This document shows, one piece after another, positions 32,299-36,813 of a stretch of 36,813 bases of DNA. Location of the stretch: positions 1 to 36,813 of the forward strand of contig CACXQV010000021.1 in assembly GCA_902769875.1 (NCBI GenBank), given 5' to 3'. The notes under the pieces are model-generated. The model saw nothing but the letters and a program-made list of their open reading frames with translations, was not told the DNA's origin and did no database searches. This DNA comes from an uncultured Bacteroidia bacterium. Its GTDB lineage: Bacteria; Bacteroidota; Bacteroidia; Bacteroidales; F082. The first letter of the stretch is position 1. The number at the start of each line of letters is the position of its first letter. Made by a program: the position numbers and the translations under genes.

Positions 32299-34281
32299 TT
32301 ACCTCACCACAATTTTCCGCGTCATATCGCCCACGGTGATGAAATACATCCCTTTCGGCAAACCCGAAACATCAATCTGCTGGTTTTCAGCGTTGATATT
32401 GCCCGTGAGGACAGTTTGACCCATCATATTACCAATGCGATATTCACCCATCGGGAATCCCGAAATGGTAATTATGCCTTCGGTCGGGTTGGGATAGAGA
32501 TTGAATTGGTCCTCAATTGTTTCTTTTTCATCAACACCGACTGGCCATTGGTTGGCAAAAAGCGGGAAGCCGCCGTTGCACAATTGTGTGTCCTCGCGCC
32601 AACGGTTCACCGAGCCGAGAGCGGGAAAGACCGTTTCGATTTGCCCTGCACCGACATTCAAGGCGGTGAGCAGGTCTTCCGTATCGTGCAAAGGCGTTTC
32701 GAGTTGCCACACTGAAGGCGAATTGGTGGCGTGGAAGGCACTCGAATTAACAAGTTCGGGGCCTTGGCCGTTGCTGCCGTGTTCACTGCTGGCCAACCAA
32801 TAGCAACTGCTGAATTGCTCGTTGGTTTGGGAACGGCCAATGATGTTTCCCATCGGGCAAACATAGGTGTCGATTTCGTGGTCAAGTTCACCTACACTAT
32901 AGGCATTGATGACCAAATCGCTCGACAAGCCCAATTCGCCTGCGATGCCACCCAACACCGACCTCGCGCTGACATTGCCCGTATTGTAAACATTCAGCAA
33001 TCGCATCACATAGCCATTGCTGTCGCCCAAAATGCCGCCTGAGCAAATCGAATTGTAAATCCTTCCCGTATTGCTACAATCCACAATGAACAGTTTTTCA
33101 ATCCCGACACCTTCGGCAAAGCCTACGATACCTCCGGCATTATTACCGGCATACGAAATCTCCTCGTGGTTGTGGCAATTGCGAATGAAATTCTCGCAAG
33201 GCGACCCTCCAAGCAACGGGTCAGGCTCATAATGTCCGACCATTCCACCCACTTTCGAAATGCTACTCAGGCCTGCACCTTGAATCCCTCCATAGTTATC
33301 GCAATTCGTCAGATTTCCGCCATACAATTTGCCCGCCATTCCGCCACAATGGTAATTACCAGTCACATAGGCATTGTTTTGGCAATCGTTGAAGTCGACA
33401 TTTATGCCCATACCCACCAATCCTCCTGCATATTGGCCGCTATGCACCTCGTTCCAACAACGGCACGCCTCCACCCTACCGTTTCGCATAAATCCGGCAA
33501 TACCGCCAACCTCTTCAGAACCCATCATAACAGCCCTGCTCGAACAGTCAGACACGACCGACGGCACCGAAGGCCCCCAAAGAAGGAACTCCGTGATTTC
33601 GCCCACCAATCCGCCTACCATCTTTCCATACACCGTCACGCCTTCCATAGCGTGGCAATTGACGATATGGCAGGTATCGTAAGAGTTTTGGCTCACGCCA
33701 TAGGGCAAGCCAAGAAAACCGACCAAGCCGCCCGCCGACCGTGCTTCACAAGTCACAGAAGCATCAGCGACATAGCAGTCGGAAATGTCGGTCAAGCCAG
33801 CGCAACCGACCAAGGCTCCCACGTATTGCGAACCTGTCACCCTACATCCGGAAACGCTGACATTGCGGATTTCGGCTCCATTGGTGCAACCGAACAAACC
33901 TACAACCTCATCGTTGCTTCCGTCTTCAAAATACAAACCCGAAACAATCTTTTTGTTGCCATCGAAACGGCCTGTGAAGAAATAAGGCACTGTGTCAACG
34001 AGTCGACCAATGGGTGTCCAATTGTGCGGGTTCACGTTCAAGTTGTCGTTCAGGCAAATATCATTGGTCAAGACATAATAGGCATTGCCTCCCGTGCCAA
34101 AGTTGGTTTGCTGTGCAAGCAAGGCCAACTGTTGCGGGGTGGCGATTTGAAAGGGGTTTTCGGGCGTGCCGTTGCCGCCAGCGTATGATTCTGCCACACT
34201 GCCGTCCCAACAATCGGGTTGCTGCGCCATACCGACAATGGCGAAGGCAAACAAGATAAGTGTTGATAATAGCTTTTTCAT
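32299..34281 (-). CDS. T9SS-sorted surface protein with GLUG repeats
   Basis: The protein has 660 residues. A signal peptide (MKKLLSTLILFAFAIVGMAQ) is followed by many beta-helix-type GLUG repeats from about 75 to 500, for example VGALVGCAGLTDISDCYV, AGGLVGFLG, VGGIAGFMRNGRVEACRC and AGGLVGMGINVDFNDC. The last 70 residues (YPNPTEGIITISG through KGMYFITVGDMTRKIVVR) are a type A T9SS sorting domain. Cells should export it to the outer surface; GLUG repeats occur in adhesins and other surface proteins, so adhesion is a guess. It starts 28 bases after the preceding gene on the same strand, so the two are probably co-transcribed, and their sorting-tail DNA is nearly identical. Confidence 0.88.
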   Translation of the reverse strand: MKKLLSTLILFAFAIVGMAQQPDCWDGSVAESYAGGNGTPENPFQIATPQQLALLAQQTNFGTGGNAYYVLTNDICLNDNLNVNPHNWTPIGRLVDTVPYFFTGRFDGNKKIVSGLYFEDGSNDEVVGLFGCTNGAEIRNVSVSGCRVTGSQYVGALVGCAGLTDISDCYVADASVTCEARSAGGLVGFLGLPYGVSQNSYDTCHIVNCHAMEGVTVYGKMVGGLVGEITEFLLWGPSVPSVVSDCSSRAVMMGSEEVGGIAGFMRNGRVEACRCWNEVHSGQYAGGLVGMGINVDFNDCQNNAYVTGNYHCGGMAGKLYGGNLTNCDNYGGIQGAGLSSISKVGGMVGHYEPDPLLGGSPCENFIRNCHNHEEISYAGNNAGGIVGFAEGVGIEKLFIVDCSNTGRIYNSICSGGILGDSNGYVMRLLNVYNTGNVSARSVLGGIAGELGLSSDLVINAYSVGELDHEIDTYVCPMGNIIGRSQTNEQFSSCYWLASSEHGSNGQGPELVNSSAFHATNSPSVWQLETPLHDTEDLLTALNVGAGQIETVFPALGSVNRWREDTQLCNGGFPLFANQWPVGVDEKETIEDQFNLYPNPTEGIITISGFPMGEYRIGNMMGQTVLTGNINAENQQIDVSGLPKGMYFITVGDMTRKIVVR

Positions 34282-34288
34282 TGGTCTG

Positions 34289-34303
34289 ATTATTTGATTG
34301 TTA
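34289..34303 (-). promoter_or_regulatory. Shared AT-rich leader motif before the GLUG gene
   Basis: Minus strand TAACAATCAAATAAT ends 7 bases before the start codon. The identical 15 bases lie at the same distance before the start of the neighbouring LRR gene (36777-36791). A similar AACAATCAAA stretch precedes moxR. It may act as a translation enhancer, since no Shine-Dalgarno site is present. Confidence 0.4.
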
Positions 34304-34309
34304 CTCAGT

Positions 34310-36769
34310 TCACCTCACCACAAACTTCCGCGTTTCGCCTGCAAAGGTAATGAAATACATCCCCTTCGGCAAAGCCGAAACATCAATCTGCTGGTTTTCA
34401 GCGTTGATATTGCCCGTGAGGACAGTTTGGCCCATCATATTACCAATGCGATATTCACCCATCGGGAATCCAGAAATGGTAATTATGCCATTGGTCGGGT
34501 TGGGATAGATGGTGAAGGTCCCTATACCTGTCGAAGGGCCGTCTTCCTCAATGCCGTTGTGCCATTCCTCATACACCTCGTTGCAGTCGCGGTTGCCGTA
34601 TTTGAAGAACAGTTCGCCTTCGCGCCAATAGCAGCGCATACCTTCCACGCGATAATTCTTGCTTCGGCTCATCAGCCTTTCGGGGAAGAAACTGCTGAGG
34701 TGGCCGATGCCGCACACGATGGTGCCACCGAAGAGGTCTTGGTCGTCGCTCACTTGCAGCATTCTGAACACTCGGCCTTCATATTCGTATTGCTCAACCG
34801 CGTCGACGTGCATCGTGAGGCTCGCCGTGCCGACCTTGATGACCCAACTGTCGCCTTCTTGGGCACCAAAATCATAGAGCACGGTAAACTCCTGCAAATC
34901 CTTGTTCCACCAATACACCTTATTGTCTCTCAGCCTTTCTTCATAGATGTATTCCCGTGTCACTTCCGTGTGTTCGCCCTTGTCGTACAAGGTGTTTGTG
35001 CGGATGATGACAGTCACGTTCTTGTGGTTGATGGTGGTGTCGGCGGCATATTCCAGATGCTGGTAGGTGATACTGCCGTTCTCGTTTTGGATTTCGTAGT
35101 ACCATTCGGGTTGGCCTTCGCCGATGTTCAGATACTCGAAATCCGCCTTTACCGTCACATCGAAATTGGGCATCACAAACTTGTTGTCAGCCACGGGAAT
35201 CCTGAAGGTTTCATCGTCAGCCTTGTAAACCACGACCCCGATAAACACATAATCAGGCTGAACCTCAACGGAATAGGTGACTTCCTCGCCCAACATCGCC
35301 GAATTGACCGAAAGCGCGACTTGTCCACCGTTTTCATCTCCTATAACATTGATATTGTGCTGGTTGCAGTCTTCCTCAACATAGTTGATGTACTCATAAA
35401 ATCCCTCATAGGCTTCTCGCGCACCACAAGGCACAATCAAACGGACAGAATCATTGCAATCCCTGAATGAACTTCCGCCATCAACTGGAGGCGTAGGTGT
35501 CATAAATGTGACCGTCTGCAAAGCCGTACATTCATTGAAAGCAAAGCCTCCTATGGCTTCAACTGCACTCCCTAAAACCACGTGTTCCAAATGGCTGCAT
35601 TTGGCGAACACGCCGCCACTGAGTCCTCGTATCGAATTGGGCAGCATTATGGAGGTCAAGTTGTCGCACGAACTGAATGCCGCTTGAATGCTTTCCACCA
35701 TATTGCCTTCGAACTCCACCGAAGACAATCCCGTATTGGAGAAAGCCGAATCTTTGATAATCCGCACAAACCTCGGAATGACAATGTGCTGCAACGACGA
35801 GCAATTGCTGAAAACAGTCGCGTTGATTGTGGTGAGGTATTTGGGCAACACAATGGAAGACAATGCCTCGCAGTCAGCAAACGCCGCATTACCGATAGTT
35901 GTTACGGAATTGGGCAGATTGATCTCCGTCAAATTGATGCAAGCATTAAACGCAAAGGCACCGATGGAGATTACCGATTCGCCAAGCGTAACGGAGGCAA
36001 TATGAGTGTTGTAAATAAACGCATTGTCGCCAATAGCAGTCACCGTACTGGGCACAGAATAATGCTCTCCCGTTTTCCCGCGAGGATAATACAGCAACAT
36101 ATTCTCATTGTGGTCAAACAAAACGCCATCTATCGACTTGTAAAACGGATTGTTTTCCGAGACTTCAATCGTTTCCAATGCGCCGCACCCGATGAAAGCA
36201 TAAGTTCCAATGGTTTCCACCGAAGCCCCAAAGAAAACGTAAGTCAAAGACGAGCAATTATAAAACGCATCTTCCCCAATAAAACTGACTGCATCAGGCA
36301 AGACAATGGAAGTCAAGGCGGTGCATCCATAAAACGCGCCACCATAAATGTGAGTTACAGAATTTCCGATACTCACCGATGACAAAGCGCTACAATATTC
36401 AAAAGTGCCATCGTCAATGTAAATCACCGAATTGGGAATCTCAATGGAAGTCAATCCCGAACAACCTCTAAAACCAGACAGATACAACAAGGAATTGGGA
36501 AGAATCACCGAGGTCATTCCCGATTGGTTAGCGAAGGCATTCGTATCAATACCTACTACTTTATATTCCACATCGTTGTATGAAACGGTTTCGGGTATCT
36601 CCACTGCACCTTCCACACCATAATAGACCATCTCCACATAAACTGTAGAGTCGCTGATAATTGAATAACAAAGTGTCTGTCCCGTTGGGGCAACGCTTTC
36701 AAAATCATAGGCCAAGGCTTGCACGGCGAAGCCAGCCAAAATCGCTAAGGTAAAGAATAATTTTTTCAT
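34310..36769 (-). CDS. T9SS-sorted BspA-type leucine-rich repeat protein
   Basis: The protein has 819 residues. A signal peptide (residues 1-20, ending VQALA) is followed by BspA-like leucine-rich repeats from about 60 to 430 with the pattern L-x-x-I-x-[LI]-P-N-S-V-x-x-I-x-x-x-A-F-x-x-C-x-x-L. Near 465-540 lies one beta-repeat unit ending VADNKFVMPNFDVTVKADF, the same kind as the four in BatC. The last 75 residues are a type A T9SS sorting domain ending GETRKFVVR. Proteins of this type are commonly surface-exposed binding proteins. The stop is 28 bases before the downstream GLUG gene. The start leaves only 44 bases upstream in the window, so a promoter cannot be judged. Confidence 0.9.
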   Translation of the reverse strand: MKKLFFTLAILAGFAVQALAYDFESVAPTGQTLCYSIISDSTVYVEMVYYGVEGAVEIPETVSYNDVEYKVVGIDTNAFANQSGMTSVILPNSLLYLSGFRGCSGLTSIEIPNSVIYIDDGTFEYCSALSSVSIGNSVTHIYGGAFYGCTALTSIVLPDAVSFIGEDAFYNCSSLTYVFFGASVETIGTYAFIGCGALETIEVSENNPFYKSIDGVLFDHNENMLLYYPRGKTGEHYSVPSTVTAIGDNAFIYNTHIASVTLGESVISIGAFAFNACINLTEINLPNSVTTIGNAAFADCEALSSIVLPKYLTTINATVFSNCSSLQHIVIPRFVRIIKDSAFSNTGLSSVEFEGNMVESIQAAFSSCDNLTSIMLPNSIRGLSGGVFAKCSHLEHVVLGSAVEAIGGFAFNECTALQTVTFMTPTPPVDGGSSFRDCNDSVRLIVPCGAREAYEGFYEYINYVEEDCNQHNINVIGDENGGQVALSVNSAMLGEEVTYSVEVQPDYVFIGVVVYKADDETFRIPVADNKFVMPNFDVTVKADFEYLNIGEGQPEWYYEIQNENGSITYQHLEYAADTTINHKNVTVIIRTNTLYDKGEHTEVTREYIYEERLRDNKVYWWNKDLQEFTVLYDFGAQEGDSWVIKVGTASLTMHVDAVEQYEYEGRVFRMLQVSDDQDLFGGTIVCGIGHLSSFFPERLMSRSKNYRVEGMRCYWREGELFFKYGNRDCNEVYEEWHNGIEEDGPSTGIGTFTIYPNPTNGIITISGFPMGEYRIGNMMGQTVLTGNINAENQQIDVSALPKGMYFITFAGETRKFVVR

Positions 36770-36813
36770 AATTGTAATTATTTGATTGTTAATGATTTGA
36801 TTTCTTTATTCAA

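Noticed and set aside
1-36813. CRISPR array, tRNA or rRNA genes, insertion sequence
   Set aside because: No regularly spaced direct repeats, cloverleaf-like or rRNA-like sequences, and no transposase or integrase frame were recognised on reading through.

Overview
The window looks like a chromosomal segment from a member of the Bacteroidota, most likely an uncultured host-associated Bacteroidales. Three things point there: four secreted cargo-type proteins, three of them ending in a type IX secretion (T9SS) sorting tail; a complete Bat (Bacteroides aerotolerance) operon; and promoters of the Bacteroidota type (-7 TAnnTTTG, sometimes with a -33 TTG about 19 bases upstream) instead of sigma70 boxes. 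Most starts lack a Shine-Dalgarno sequence. No tRNA, rRNA, CRISPR array, transposase or integrase was seen.

Layout. 1-4105 (minus) is the N-terminal part of a very large secreted multidomain protein that runs off the left edge. 4609-6255 is an M49-like zinc peptidase lipoprotein. 6338-7474 is a DUF4143-type ATPase. 7616-10849 holds an acyl-CoA dehydrogenase and, upstream of it, a biotin carboxylase/biotin carrier fusion, probably co-transcribed. 10960-13818 is a T9SS-sorted beta-propeller protein. 13980-23692 is a minus-strand operon in the order MoxR ATPase, DUF58, membrane protein, batA, an unannotated 50-codon ORF, batB, batC, batD, batE. 24043-24516 is a small lipoprotein with a long structured leader. 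25028-26308 (plus) is aspartate kinase. 26344-27891 (minus) is an AAA-ATPase-like/PD-(D/E)XK protein. 28024-31293 (plus) is a 1089-residue iron-sulfur flavoprotein that joins modules usually found as separate dehydrogenase subunits. 31476-32209 (plus) is a small gene overlapping a kinase-like gene, possibly a toxin-antitoxin pair. 32299-36769 (minus) is a tandem pair of T9SS cargo genes (BspA-type leucine-rich repeats, then GLUG repeats).

How the genes work together. The Bat genes should form an inner-membrane and periplasmic assembly: MoxR as AAA+ chaperone, VWA proteins (DUF58, BatA, BatB) as metal-dependent adhesion modules, and TPR/SH3/BatD proteins as scaffold. Here BatC carries four additional beta-repeat domains and a glutamine-rich linker. 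The carboxylase and acyl-CoA dehydrogenase suggest short or branched acyl-CoA metabolism. The large flavoprotein probably oxidises an amino acid or opine-like substrate and passes electrons through an internal iron-sulfur chain.

The region is rich in short palindromic repeats. Several sit in operon gaps, and at least three lie inside reading frames and contribute amino acids to the protein.
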